Shown: positions 6,101 through 13,858, counted from the first letter of the stretch. The stretch is DNA of 15,585 bases from Promethearchaeota archaeon (GCA_030668025.1 DAOUUT010000054.1:1-15585), one strand, 5' to 3'. The notes: a model not told the origin generated them from the sequence alone. Numbers and translations: made by a program.

Positions 6101-6496
6101 ATGTTACAAGACCTTCTGGACTCAATCTACAAAAGAATTGCCCAACTTGGTCAATCAATTCAAGGATTGAAAACATCTTTAGATGGGCTAAATCAAAATA
6201 TTGACAAAAAAATTTCTAATCTAGATGAAAAGTTAAAAGAATTTTCAGAGGAAATTGTAGTAACGAAGGACAAACACATTGAAGTTTTGAAAGATATTGG
6301 AGGGAGTACAAAACTTGAATTGATGAAAATTCAGGAAGGACTAGGATTAGATGCTCTTTCAACGCTCGTAAAAAATTTAGAAGAATTCTCAAAATTGTCT
6401 GCAGAAGTACTTAACCAAGATACAGTTAATTTAATTCTTTCTGAAGCAATTAGTTCGGTAAAATCCATGAAAGATATATCTCAAAATAATGTATAG
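6101..6496 (+). CDS. Coiled-coil protein, first of a paralogous pair
   Basis: A mostly helical 131-residue protein with heptad-like spacing of hydrophobics at about 5-60 (LLDSIYKRIAQLG onward). It has no Cys/His cluster and no membrane segment. It resembles its downstream neighbour in size and in its opening: here IAEMLQDLLD when read from 6092, there MAEELLDDM. This suggests a duplicated pair of coiled-coil subunits. The coordinates use the first in-frame ATG, but the ribosome binding site spacing and the paralogue point to an upstream start at 6092, where the codon is ATC. It heads a plus-strand operon with short gaps. Function is unknown; a structural or adaptor role paired with the next gene is a guess. 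Confidence 0.72.
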   Translation: MLQDLLDSIYKRIAQLGQSIQGLKTSLDGLNQNIDKKISNLDEKLKEFSEEIVVTKDKHIEVLKDIGGSTKLELMKIQEGLGLDALSTLVKNLEEFSKLSAEVLNQDTVNLILSEAISSVKSMKDISQNNV

Positions 6497-6536
6497 TATA
6501 AATAATGAAATTTAATTGTAATGAGTTGATAAAAAA

Positions 6537-6968
6537 ATGGCAGAAGAATTATTAGATGATATGATAACCAAAATAAATCAGATTACAAGTTCGCTAGATG
6601 GTACAATCGCTCAAATCACTCAAATGAGCACCGCAATTCAAAACATGTCGCAAAAATTTTCTGAAGAAACAATTTCTGTTAACGAGAATATCCGACTTAT
6701 AGTAGAAGTACTTAAACAATTTCGCATGAAATCTAGTGAAAACATGCAAGAGATTTCAGATGATTTTAACAATAGGATAAAAGAGCTATACGAAAAAAAA
6801 TTAATTGAATCTATCACTGAGGAAGAAAAGAAAGCTATTGAAATAATAAGACAAGCTGCTAAAGCTGTTTCTAATAACCTCTATTACGCTCAATTATTAA
6901 ATATCATTCAATCTATAAGAGAAGAAACTAATAGGATTATTAGCTTTAAAGAACCGCAAAGCATCTAG
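6537..6968 (+). CDS. Coiled-coil protein, second of a paralogous pair
   Basis: A 143-residue, almost wholly helical protein with a Gln/Ser/Met-rich N-terminal half (about 10-45, IAQITQMSTAIQNMSQ) and a charged C-terminal half. It lies 40 nt after the preceding coiled-coil gene and 59 nt before the TPR-like gene, so the three probably form one transcript. It begins MAEELLDDM, parallel to the start region of its neighbour. The length, lack of catalytic motifs and repeated heptads suggest an oligomerising or hetero-coiled-coil subunit. I do not recognise a named family; the pair looks lineage-specific. Confidence 0.75.
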   Translation: MAEELLDDMITKINQITSSLDGTIAQITQMSTAIQNMSQKFSEETISVNENIRLIVEVLKQFRMKSSENMQEISDDFNNRIKELYEKKLIESITEEEKKAIEIIRQAAKAVSNNLYYAQLLNIIQSIREETNRIISFKEPQSI

Positions 6969-7027
6969 TTTTTTTATGATAAAACTTTATTCATATCATC
7001 AATAAAGAAAATAAGGAGTTATAAAAA

Positions 7028-7930
7028 ATGCCAACGGGCAGCTTTGTAATATTATTACCTTTGGACGCCGATTACAGAATTTTAGGTTATTATTTTAAAG
7101 AGGGAAAATATAATTTTGAAATAACAAACGATTTATTTCTAAGGCTTAATTTAGATCATTCTAAAAACGAGTACAACTTGTTGAAATTAAAAGAAAATCA
7201 AGTATTTTCTTATGTTTATAAATTTAAAGGAAAAATAGCTCGAAAGGCTTCTGGGATTATTATTGGATTATTGTTAAATGAAAACGATAAACCTGAGAAA
7301 TTCAGATCTGCGCTTAAAGAAGGAGCTGAAGCAATCGAAGTTTTAGGGTTAAACTTTTTAAAAATGAATTCAGAAGAATTTGAACCGCTCTTAAAAGATA
7401 TTTATTTAAAACACCTCGAACCATTAATCGATATCCTAAAACCAGATGCTTTAAAAGATAGTGTTATAACTATAACTAAATTTATGTTGAGCGGTGGGAA
7501 ACAAGAAAGAAAAATTGCTCAAGAATTATTAAAAAAAATTGAAGACGGAGAACACGAAAAAATCTCAGAGTATTATAATACGGCAGATAATGCCTTGAAG
7601 GCTTTAGATTACGAAAAAGCTGCGAAATTCTTCAAAAAATCTGCTGAAATTGCTGAAGAATTATATGTAATTGACATTGCTGAATCTTTAAAGGAGAAAG
7701 CTACTTTTTCGGAAGATGTTCCAGATGTATCAAAAGCAAGGGACAAACTTGTTCAAGAGGCAAGAAATTTTCTCAGGAACGAAAATTTTCATTCAGCGTA
7801 TATTTCTTATAAAAAAGCAAGCGAACTTTCTAAGAAATTAGTGGAATTTAATAAAGAAGAAGAGTATCGTTTGAAGTCAAAAGCCCTTGAGGAATTTTAT
7901 AAAATTGATGAGGAATATAAGAAAAAATGA
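7028..7930 (+). CDS. Alpha/beta N-terminal domain with TPR-like C-terminus
   Basis: A 300-residue soluble protein. Residues 1-95 look like a compact alpha/beta fold (strands FVILLPLD, RILGYYF, VFSYVYKFKG and GIIIGLLL), vaguely like a longin or roadblock type platform, but I cannot assign it. Residues about 95-180 are helical. From about 181 the sequence has TPR-like helical hairpins: a YNTADNALKALDYEKAAKFF unit and a second ARNFLRNENFHSAYISYKKA unit, the standard A-x3-A packing pattern of tetratricopeptide repeats. TPRs bind peptide partners, so the two upstream coiled-coil proteins are natural candidates. The ATG is preceded by AAGGAG (7012-7017), a strong ribosome binding site at good spacing. 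The next gene begins 40 nt after its stop. Confidence 0.78.
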   Translation: MPTGSFVILLPLDADYRILGYYFKEGKYNFEITNDLFLRLNLDHSKNEYNLLKLKENQVFSYVYKFKGKIARKASGIIIGLLLNENDKPEKFRSALKEGAEAIEVLGLNFLKMNSEEFEPLLKDIYLKHLEPLIDILKPDALKDSVITITKFMLSGGKQERKIAQELLKKIEDGEHEKISEYYNTADNALKALDYEKAAKFFKKSAEIAEELYVIDIAESLKEKATFSEDVPDVSKARDKLVQEARNFLRNENFHSAYISYKKASELSKKLVEFNKEEEYRLKSKALEEFYKIDEEYKKK

Positions 7931-7970
7931 TTTAATCGTTTTTCAATTTCTTCACTAAAGTTTCTATATA

Positions 7971-8804
7971 ATGGCAAAATTGGATAGTAAGATTATTGGA
8001 TTAATTACAGATTTTGGAGCAAAAGGGCTCCATTATGTAGCTAGTATGAAAGGAATAATATTAAAAATTAATCCTAAAATAAAAATTATTGACATTTCTC
8101 ATAATATCACTCCATTTTCAATTATAGAAACATCTTATGTTGTAAAAACAACTCATAAATATTATCCTGAAGATACTGTTTTTATCTGTGTAGTCGATCC
8201 GGGAGTCGGAGGTTCCCGAAAGATTGTAGCAATTAAAACTGCTAATAATCAATATTTTGTCGGTCCGGATAATGGCATATTTAGTAATGTATTTTCTCCA
8301 GACGATATTGTTGAATGTGTAGCTGTTGAAAATCAAAATTATTTCTTTAAACCACTCTCAAAAATATTTCACGGCAGAGACATAATGGCACCAGTCGGAG
8401 CGTACATAACTAAAAATATCCCATTGAATAATTTTGGTCCTTCTTGTAATCCGTCAAAATTTGTGAAATATCCTCTTAAGTACGAAGTTTCTCCAAAAAA
8501 TAAAAAAATAACTTGTGTTATTCAATATATAGACACTTTTGGTAATTTAACAACAAACATGTCCTTACAAGAAAATAGAATATTGGGAACTTCAATAGTT
8601 TTAGAGCACGGTAAAGAAATTGTCATGTTTTATAAAAATCAAGAATATCGTGGGAAATTTACATCCCATTACGAATCGGTGCCACCAAAACCAATACTAT
8701 TCGTTAAAGGCTCATCCGGTAACCTCGAAGTTTCAATAAATCTAGGGAACGCAGCTAAAGAAATAGGAATTGAATTGGGAGACGAAATTTCATTTAGTTT
8801 TTAA
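7971..8804 (+). CDS. SAM hydroxide adenosyltransferase (DUF62)
   Basis: Hydrolyses S-adenosylmethionine to adenosine and methionine with hydroxide as nucleophile. This is the widespread relative of the fluorinase and chlorinase enzymes. The 277-residue length is typical. Visible motifs: ITDFG (12-16), DISHNITPF (41-49), VVDPGVGGSR (74-83), VGPDNG (97-102) and FHGRDIMAPVGA (133-144). Asp76, Arg83 and His134 fit the Asp-Arg-His triad that marks the hydroxide-using enzymes rather than the halogenases. It lies 14 nt before the Nudix-NMNAT gene, and the two are very likely co-transcribed. The physiological purpose of the reaction in archaea is unsettled; grouping with NAD synthesis suggests adenosine nucleotide or cofactor homeostasis, which is inference. 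Confidence 0.93.
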   Translation: MAKLDSKIIGLITDFGAKGLHYVASMKGIILKINPKIKIIDISHNITPFSIIETSYVVKTTHKYYPEDTVFICVVDPGVGGSRKIVAIKTANNQYFVGPDNGIFSNVFSPDDIVECVAVENQNYFFKPLSKIFHGRDIMAPVGAYITKNIPLNNFGPSCNPSKFVKYPLKYEVSPKNKKITCVIQYIDTFGNLTTNMSLQENRILGTSIVLEHGKEIVMFYKNQEYRGKFTSHYESVPPKPILFVKGSSGNLEVSINLGNAAKEIGIELGDEISFSF

Positions 8805-8818
8805 AAAAGGCTTTGAAT

Positions 8819-9964
8819 ATGGAAAAAGAAATCTTGGCATGTATCGCGGATAATAATATTAGATTTTTGCACTCAGGACAATTCGTAAAATACATCTTTC
8901 CCGTGGAAAGGGAAGAGGCTCACGAAAAGAAAATTAGTCATTTAATAACACGCCTTTTTGTAGTTTCTCTTACTCCTGAAAAAAAAATACTCTATCTTGT
9001 TCAAAAACGTGGTAAAAATAAAAGGGCTTTTCCCGAATATTTTACAGACTCAGCCTCGGGGCATGTTGTGTATAAAAGAAATTTAACTATGAGAAATATT
9101 GAAGAGGAAGCAAAGAGAGAGCTTGAAGAAGAGTTTGGTATACCTCCGATAGCGATTGACAAGCTATTATTTTACGATTTAAATACAGAGGAAAATAAGA
9201 ATACAACTGAAATTGCGTATGTATTTTTAGGACTAGTTAAAAATATTGTTCAGCTAAAACCCAATCCAAACGAATTACAAATCAGCGAAAGTCGTTTCTA
9301 CACTCAATCTGAATTGACTAAGCTCTTACAGAATGAAAAAACAATTGATTATGCAAAAACGATATGGAAAAAACTACTTAACACGGACTTAGTTACAAAA
9401 TTTAAAGTCAACAGTAATCACACTAAATTAACGGGTTCGAAAAGAAATGTTGCGTTATTTATTGGAAGGTTTCAACCATTACATCACGGTCATATTTATG
9501 TGCTCAATAAAATATTTAAAAGTTATAAAAAAATTAAAATCGGAATAGGAAGTTCTCAATTATCTAAAACTAAAACAGATCCCTTTACTAGTGAAGAAAG
9601 AGTAAGTTTCATAAATTCTGCCTTAAAAGAGAGAAATATTAAACCAGATAGATTCGAAATATTTGCAATTCCCGATATTTTTAACGCAAACAAATGGGTG
9701 GACCATGTTATTTCAATAGTAGGCGATTTTGATACAGTGTATTCCAATAGTGAATGGGTTCGACAACTTTTTCAAAATAACGGATTTATTGTAGGAGAGA
9801 AATTAGAAATTTTTAAGAAAAAATATAACGCGACAAATGTAAGAAAATTAATAAGCAAAGAAAACAGAAATTGGACGGTGTTAGTACCTAAGGAAGTCGT
9901 AAATTTAATAAAAGGTTACGATGGTATCCAACGTATAAAATCCTTATATGAAAAAGGAGATTAA
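8819..9964 (+). CDS. Fused Nudix hydrolase and NMN adenylyltransferase
   Basis: A two-domain enzyme of 381 residues. Residues about 39-190 are a Nudix domain of the IPP-isomerase-like subtype: SASGHV at 78-83 lies where isomerases have a catalytic Cys-Ser/Gly-His, but Cys is replaced by Ser80, and the helix AKRELEEEFG (98-107) carries the metal-binding glutamates, so a hydrolase is more likely. Residues about 209-381 are an archaeal NadM-type NMN adenylyltransferase with GRFQPLHHGH (216-225) and the C-terminal NATNVRKLI (337-345). The C-terminal domain makes NAD from NMN and ATP; the Nudix domain may cleave ADP-ribose or a damaged dinucleotide. ATG 8819 is chosen because AAAGG ends 8 nt before it; a TTG six bases upstream is too close. 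It follows the SAM enzyme by 14 nt and precedes rtcA by 2 nt. Confidence 0.92.
   Translation: MEKEILACIADNNIRFLHSGQFVKYIFPVEREEAHEKKISHLITRLFVVSLTPEKKILYLVQKRGKNKRAFPEYFTDSASGHVVYKRNLTMRNIEEEAKRELEEEFGIPPIAIDKLLFYDLNTEENKNTTEIAYVFLGLVKNIVQLKPNPNELQISESRFYTQSELTKLLQNEKTIDYAKTIWKKLLNTDLVTKFKVNSNHTKLTGSKRNVALFIGRFQPLHHGHIYVLNKIFKSYKKIKIGIGSSQLSKTKTDPFTSEERVSFINSALKERNIKPDRFEIFAIPDIFNANKWVDHVISIVGDFDTVYSNSEWVRQLFQNNGFIVGEKLEIFKKKYNATNVRKLISKENRNWTVLVPKEVVNLIKGYDGIQRIKSLYEKGD
9956..9959 (+). promoter_or_regulatory. Shine-Dalgarno GGAG of rtcA
   Basis: GGAG lies inside the end of the preceding gene, 7 nt before TTG 9967. It fixes a TTG start; the nearby ATG at 9971 is in another frame. Confidence 0.75.
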
Positions 9965-9966
9965 TT

Positions 9967-11034
9967 TTGAATGAAAGCGACTTTTTAGAAATCGATGGTT
10001 CTTTTGGAGAAGGAGGAGGAGCAATCCTACGTCTTAGCGCGGGATATTCGATTCTATTTAACAAACCACTGAGAATAAAAAATATCCGAGCTAATCGTCC
10101 TAAACCTGGTTTAAGATTACAACACTTACTCGGTCTTAAAGCTCTTGCTAATCTAACCAATAGTAAATTAAGCAATTGCAATATTGGAACTGAAGAAATT
10201 ACTTTTATTCCTAATATTAAATCTTTAAAAAGTAAAATACATGTAAAAATCAATACGGCAGCAAGCATAGGATTATTACTCCAACCAATTCAAATTGCGT
10301 GTTTAAGGCTAGTTCAACAGGATAAAATTAATATTATACTCGAAGGTGGAGGTACTTTTGGTAAATGGGCACCTAGCTTAAATTATCTTACTAATGTTAT
10401 CTATCAAATATTTAAAAGATCTGGATTGACAATTAATATAGAAATTAAAAAATTTGGATTTTATCCTAAGGGAGGTGCTCAGACTAATTGTACGATAATT
10501 CCTCCAAAAAATAACCTTAAACCTATTAATCTTACTAATTTAGGTGATGTAGATCTAATCAAAGGGGAAATAGTTTTGACAAATCATCTAAAACGTAATG
10601 GAAACAACATTGCGAATCGAATTAAGAAATCTATTAATATGGAAATAAAGAAAACTTTAGGAATCGAGACAGATATCAAAGATGTTTGGGTAAATTCATT
10701 GAGTCCTGGAGTTGGCCTTTGTTTGTGGGCTTATTCGAACACTGGAGCAATAATATCAACAGGCACTATTTTAGGGGAAAAAAGACTTTCTTCAGAAAAA
10801 TTAGGTAATATTGCTGCTAAAGAAATGATTAAATACATTCAAAACGAAATTCCTGTTGATAAATATCTTAGCGATCAATTAATTCCATTAATGGCTTATG
10901 TTAAAACCCCATCAAGTATAAAAGTATTTGAAATTACGAGTCACACACGAACTAATTTAGAATTAATTAAACTATTTACAGATAAAAGTTATAAAATTTT
11001 AAAATATGATAACCATTATTTAATTGAATACTAA
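9967..11034 (+). CDS. rtcA: RNA 3'-terminal phosphate cyclase
   Basis: Converts RNA 3'-phosphate ends to 2',3'-cyclic phosphates using ATP through an adenylylated-histidine intermediate. The 355-residue length is normal. Family features: the opening IDGSFGEGGGAILRLS (9-24), RPKPGLRLQHLLGLKAL (44-60), the INTAASIGLLLQ block, EGGGTFGKWAP, the KFGFYPKGGA segment, and a C-terminal TSHTRTNLELI in which His326 fits the catalytic histidine. The start is TTG with a GGAG site 7 nt upstream. It ends the run of closely spaced genes, only 2 nt after the Nudix-NMNAT stop. Cyclic phosphate ends are the substrate of RtcB-type ligases that seal tRNA exons in archaea. With six predicted tRNA introns in this window a link to RNA repair or splicing is attractive but unproven. 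Confidence 0.94.
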   Translation: MNESDFLEIDGSFGEGGGAILRLSAGYSILFNKPLRIKNIRANRPKPGLRLQHLLGLKALANLTNSKLSNCNIGTEEITFIPNIKSLKSKIHVKINTAASIGLLLQPIQIACLRLVQQDKINIILEGGGTFGKWAPSLNYLTNVIYQIFKRSGLTINIEIKKFGFYPKGGAQTNCTIIPPKNNLKPINLTNLGDVDLIKGEIVLTNHLKRNGNNIANRIKKSINMEIKKTLGIETDIKDVWVNSLSPGVGLCLWAYSNTGAIISTGTILGEKRLSSEKLGNIAAKEMIKYIQNEIPVDKYLSDQLIPLMAYVKTPSSIKVFEITSHTRTNLELIKLFTDKSYKILKYDNHYLIEY

Positions 11035-11197
11035 TCAGATTTGTATTCTGTATTTGTACTTATACGAAATTCTATAAATTTTAAGTTAATATTAATTTTT
11101 TAATACCTTTAAATTCAAAAAAAAGCACTCATTAAAGAAATTTTTAAATGATTACAATTATATGATAAATATAAAAATTAGTAAGTCCTAAATAACC

Positions 11198-12106
11198 ATG
11201 TCAACTAACGTATCTAATAGATGTCCTAGATGTGGCAATTATAATCGAACCGACTCTTTCGTGTGTGCTTTTTGTGGTAAACGACTTAGAAGTGAAAGGA
11301 TAGAAAATTTTTCTATATTTAAACGTATAGAAGAAGAATTCATTTCTCCTGCCCCTTGGTATATTACAATACTTTGGCTGTTTACTAAACCAAATAGGGC
11401 TTTTTGGGACATAAATCATAAGAGGAAAGCCGCTCCAGGATATAAAATTTTATTATTTAATTCGCTCATTTATGGACTCATGGGTTTAGCCTTTTTTTCA
11501 CATATTAATATTCAATCGATACCGCCTTTTAGCTTTGCAATGTTTTTTATAGATTTAGCCGTTTTTATAGCTTTTTTTGCGTTTGGATTTATGTTTTATT
11601 TAATTTTTGGGCTAATATTGATATGGCTTTTTACTAAAGGGGCAAATACTGCAGTTGATTTTTCAGAAAGGTTAGAAGCGCGTTTTGGAGAAAAGAAAGA
11701 AGGAAAAGAAAAATACAGTCAAGCTGAGATGAGCCCTTTCAGCATTTATAAAGGAGGAACTTTGCACCAACAGCAAGCGTCAAAATTTAAAATGATGTTG
11801 TGTGCATTTGCACCCTTTTTATTAATAAACAGTATTGAGATTTTAATAATTTTAATTTTAATCCCGAATATTACTATTCCTGATCTCTTATCGTTTGATC
11901 TCAATCCGATATTTGCATCCCGAGCTTGGACGGTACTCCATCTTATTGATGCTTTAACGATTGCCGTGTGGGTTCCCATATTAATTACTCTTGCTATCAG
12001 AGAATTATCCAACTCATCCACGTTTCGCGTACTTATCTCGTCATTAGCAATTGGGATAATATTTGCAATATTTTATTATTTCTTACGCCCTACATTTATA
12101 TTATAG
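11198..12106 (+). CDS. Zinc-ribbon Yip1-family-like membrane protein
   Basis: A 302-residue protein. An N-terminal zinc ribbon (Cys9, Cys12, Cys23, Cys26; RCPRCG and CAFCGKRL) is followed by a polytopic membrane domain. The segment ITILWLFTKPNRAFWDI (about 55-71) is the kind of amphipathic entry with a conserved Pro that precedes the first helix in Yip1-type domains. About five hydrophobic helices then follow (roughly 85-105, 112-150, 205-225, 245-265, 275-300) with a cytoplasmic, charged insert at 160-195. Yip1-family proteins in eukaryotes bind Rab GTPases in membrane traffic; in archaea and bacteria their role is not known. Gene context adds nothing: it stands after a 163-nt gap and 24 nt before a small helical gene. 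Confidence 0.8.
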   Translation: MSTNVSNRCPRCGNYNRTDSFVCAFCGKRLRSERIENFSIFKRIEEEFISPAPWYITILWLFTKPNRAFWDINHKRKAAPGYKILLFNSLIYGLMGLAFFSHINIQSIPPFSFAMFFIDLAVFIAFFAFGFMFYLIFGLILIWLFTKGANTAVDFSERLEARFGEKKEGKEKYSQAEMSPFSIYKGGTLHQQQASKFKMMLCAFAPFLLINSIEILIILILIPNITIPDLLSFDLNPIFASRAWTVLHLIDALTIAVWVPILITLAIRELSNSSTFRVLISSLAIGIIFAIFYYFLRPTFIL

Positions 12107-12130
12107 CATTACATTACTAGCCTTAGAGAA

Positions 12131-12598
12131 ATGACAAATCGCATAAAAAACTCTAAATCTGAGCTTGAATCTGAAATATTTGCAACAATAAATACAATAC
12201 TTAACTTAAATCAAAAATATCAAAAAGGTATTTTAAAAGAATCATTTTTTCAAAGATCGATAAAGAGTGCTACGAACGATTTATTGGAGCTTAACTTATC
12301 GTTAAATAAGCATAATATTGTCCTTTCAAAACTATTGAATCACATGAATTTTGCTGAAGATTATTATAAAGCTATTAACATTATCAACAAAATTTCTTCT
12401 CTTAACTTTTCTACTAACCAATTCTCAAAATCACTTAGTTCTTCTATTCTTGATCTTCCAGGGATTACTTCGGAAATTACAGCCTCTTTTATAACGCTAA
12501 TAGACGCGCTAAAATTAGATGGTTTTGATAATATCGAGCTAATTTTTGAATTTTTTAAAGATTTGAAGAAAAATTTTGATAGATTTCCTGGTTTATAA
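12131..12598 (+). CDS. Helical protein of unknown function, possibly truncated
   Basis: A 155-residue, nearly all-helical protein rich in Leu, Asn, Lys and Ser, with heptad-like patterns throughout and no recognisable motif, membrane segment or metal site. It starts 24 nt after the Yip1-like gene, so co-transcription is likely. The frame ends in TAA at 12596-12598, but the same frame stays open for another 49 codons to a TAG at 12746-12748, and the extension reads as amphipathic helix of the same kind. The gene may therefore be a truncated version of a protein of about 204 residues, or be followed by a separate small frame. Confidence 0.65.
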   Translation: MTNRIKNSKSELESEIFATINTILNLNQKYQKGILKESFFQRSIKSATNDLLELNLSLNKHNIVLSKLLNHMNFAEDYYKAINIINKISSLNFSTNQFSKSLSSSILDLPGITSEITASFITLIDALKLDGFDNIELIFEFFKDLKKNFDRFPGL

Positions 12599-12748
12599 TT
12601 AGAAAAGATAAAGTTGCAAAAAATCTTCGAAGAAATCTTACAAAACGAAGAAAAAATTGTTAACAATAAAAATTATAGAGATTCTATAGCAGACAAATTG
12701 TATATAGTGTTCAAAGGATTCAAAAAAAAATTGAATATAGGGAAGTAG
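12599..12748 (+). pseudogene. In-frame open extension after the TAA, or separate small ORF
   Basis: Directly after the stop at 12596-12598, 49 sense codons follow in the same frame, ending in TAG. They encode a charged amphipathic helical stretch (LEKIKLQKIFEEILQNEEKI and on). A TTG at 12614 could start a 44-residue peptide, but no clear ribosome binding site is seen. A chance open run of this length is uncommon in such AT-rich DNA. The extension may be the disabled C-terminus of the upstream gene or a separate small protein. Confidence 0.45.
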
Positions 12749-12833
12749 CTAAATAATAAAATTAATTAAGTTTATTGATTTATATCAATAAAAGCTTCAA
12801 ATTGAATTAATTGAAAAACTAAAGGTAATCTTC

Positions 12834-13109
12834 TTGCCAAGACCGGGTCTAAGATCAAAAGCTCAAAAACGAAAAAAGCTGAAAACTCCTGGAAATCAGA
12901 TTGTTTCTCATTATTGGAGAAAAAAACCTAGTAAGGCTCAATGTGCCATTTGTAAAAAATCGCTTCAAGCTGTACCAAGATTAAGACCAGCGAAAATGAA
13001 AAAAACAAATAATGTTTCCAGAAGAGCAAATAGACCTGAAAGCGGAAGGTACTGTGCTAAATGTTTACAAACTTTACTAAAAGAATCTGTGTGGCAAACA
13101 GAAGTTTAA
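12834..13109 (+). CDS. rpl34e: Large-subunit ribosomal protein eL34
   Basis: A component of the archaeal/eukaryal 50S/60S subunit. The 91-residue length and basic composition are normal. The opening MPRPGLRSKAQKRKK, the YWRKKPSKA segment and two CxxC knuckles (Cys37/Cys40 and Cys74/Cys77) forming a zinc ribbon identify the family. The start codon is TTG (12834-12836), needed to include the conserved PRPGLRS opening; AAAGGT lies roughly 8 nt upstream. It begins a eL34-cmk-eL14 block on the plus strand, an order conserved in many archaea. Confidence 0.95.
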   Translation: MPRPGLRSKAQKRKKLKTPGNQIVSHYWRKKPSKAQCAICKKSLQAVPRLRPAKMKKTNNVSRRANRPESGRYCAKCLQTLLKESVWQTEV

Positions 13110-13193
13110 TCCGATCTTGGAATTTCAAAAATATTAAATAATTTCTGGTTTTAATTTCTTTTATAGCTAAATTCAATTTTGAGAAATATAAAA

Positions 13194-13730
13194 ATGATAA
13201 TTTCGATATCTGGGTTACATGGAACAGGCAAATCAACGATTGCTAAACTAATAGCAAAGCACCTCGGAATAGTCTACTACTCAACGGGACAAATGTTCCG
13301 AGATCTTGCAAAAGAAAAGGACATGTCTTTAGAAGAATTTACGAATTATGTTGAAGTCCATCCTGACATTGACAAGATTTTAGATAAAAAAGTCGTTAAC
13401 ATGGCAAAGAAAGGCAATATTATTATTGATAGCCAATTAAGCGGATATATTCTCAAATCCATAGCAAACTTTAGAATACACTTAACTTGTCCATTAGAAT
13501 TACGTGTTAAAAGAATGTCAGAGAGGGATCAAACATCATTCGAAGAAAAATTAAAAGAAACATCTTTAAGGGAAAAATCTGAATTGGAACGCTTCAAAAA
13601 ACTCTATGATATTGATTTAAGCGATAAAAACTCGATTAACGAATTTATTGATTTAATTATTAATACAGAAAATTTTTCTATCGAAGAAGTGTTAGATAAA
13701 ATCCTATCTGAGTTAAAAATTTTTTATTAA
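13194..13730 (+). CDS. cmk: Cytidylate kinase, archaeal type
   Basis: Phosphorylates CMP and dCMP with ATP in pyrimidine nucleotide supply. From ATG 13194 the 178-residue protein begins MIISISG and runs straight into the P-loop GLHGTGKST (7-15), as archaeal Cmk proteins do. YYSTGQMFRDLA (about 28-39) is the NMP-binding segment. RVKRMSERDQ is the LID-type region with phosphate-contacting arginines, and a DGQ-like position is represented by IIDSQLSG. A TTG five codons upstream would add RNIK but has no better ribosome binding site, so the ATG is preferred. It lies between eL34 and eL14, the standard archaeal neighbourhood, and is probably co-transcribed with them. Confidence 0.94.
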   Translation: MIISISGLHGTGKSTIAKLIAKHLGIVYYSTGQMFRDLAKEKDMSLEEFTNYVEVHPDIDKILDKKVVNMAKKGNIIIDSQLSGYILKSIANFRIHLTCPLELRVKRMSERDQTSFEEKLKETSLREKSELERFKKLYDIDLSDKNSINEFIDLIINTENFSIEEVLDKILSELKIFY

Positions 13731-13853
13731 TCTTTTTCTAATTAAAAATCATAAAAAATTTATAATTGAAATTATTCCTTAATTTACGATAAATCATTTA
13801 TCTTTTCTGAAAATTAAAAAATTCAGTAATGATAAATTTATTGAAAATAATTT

Positions 13854-13858
13854 GGTGA
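13854..13858 (+). promoter_or_regulatory. Shine-Dalgarno GGTGA of eL14
   Basis: GGTGA lies 8 nt before ATG 13867 and decides between that ATG and the TTG/GTG codons at 13852 and 13855, which overlap the site itself. Confidence 0.7.

Noticed and set aside
8813..8818. TTG start for the Nudix-NMNAT gene
   Set aside because: Only 2 nt from the AAAGG site; ATG at 8819 has proper spacing.
9888..10268. Minus-strand open frame of 126 codons
   Set aside because: Antisense to the end of the Nudix-NMNAT gene and the start of rtcA, both secure.
12364..12666. Minus-strand open frame of 100 codons
   Set aside because: Antisense to the helical gene; the plus-strand frame has a better composition, follows the Yip1-like gene closely and stays open past its stop.
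13179..13193. TTG start for cytidylate kinase
   Set aside because: It would add five residues before the usual MIISISG start, with no better ribosome binding site.
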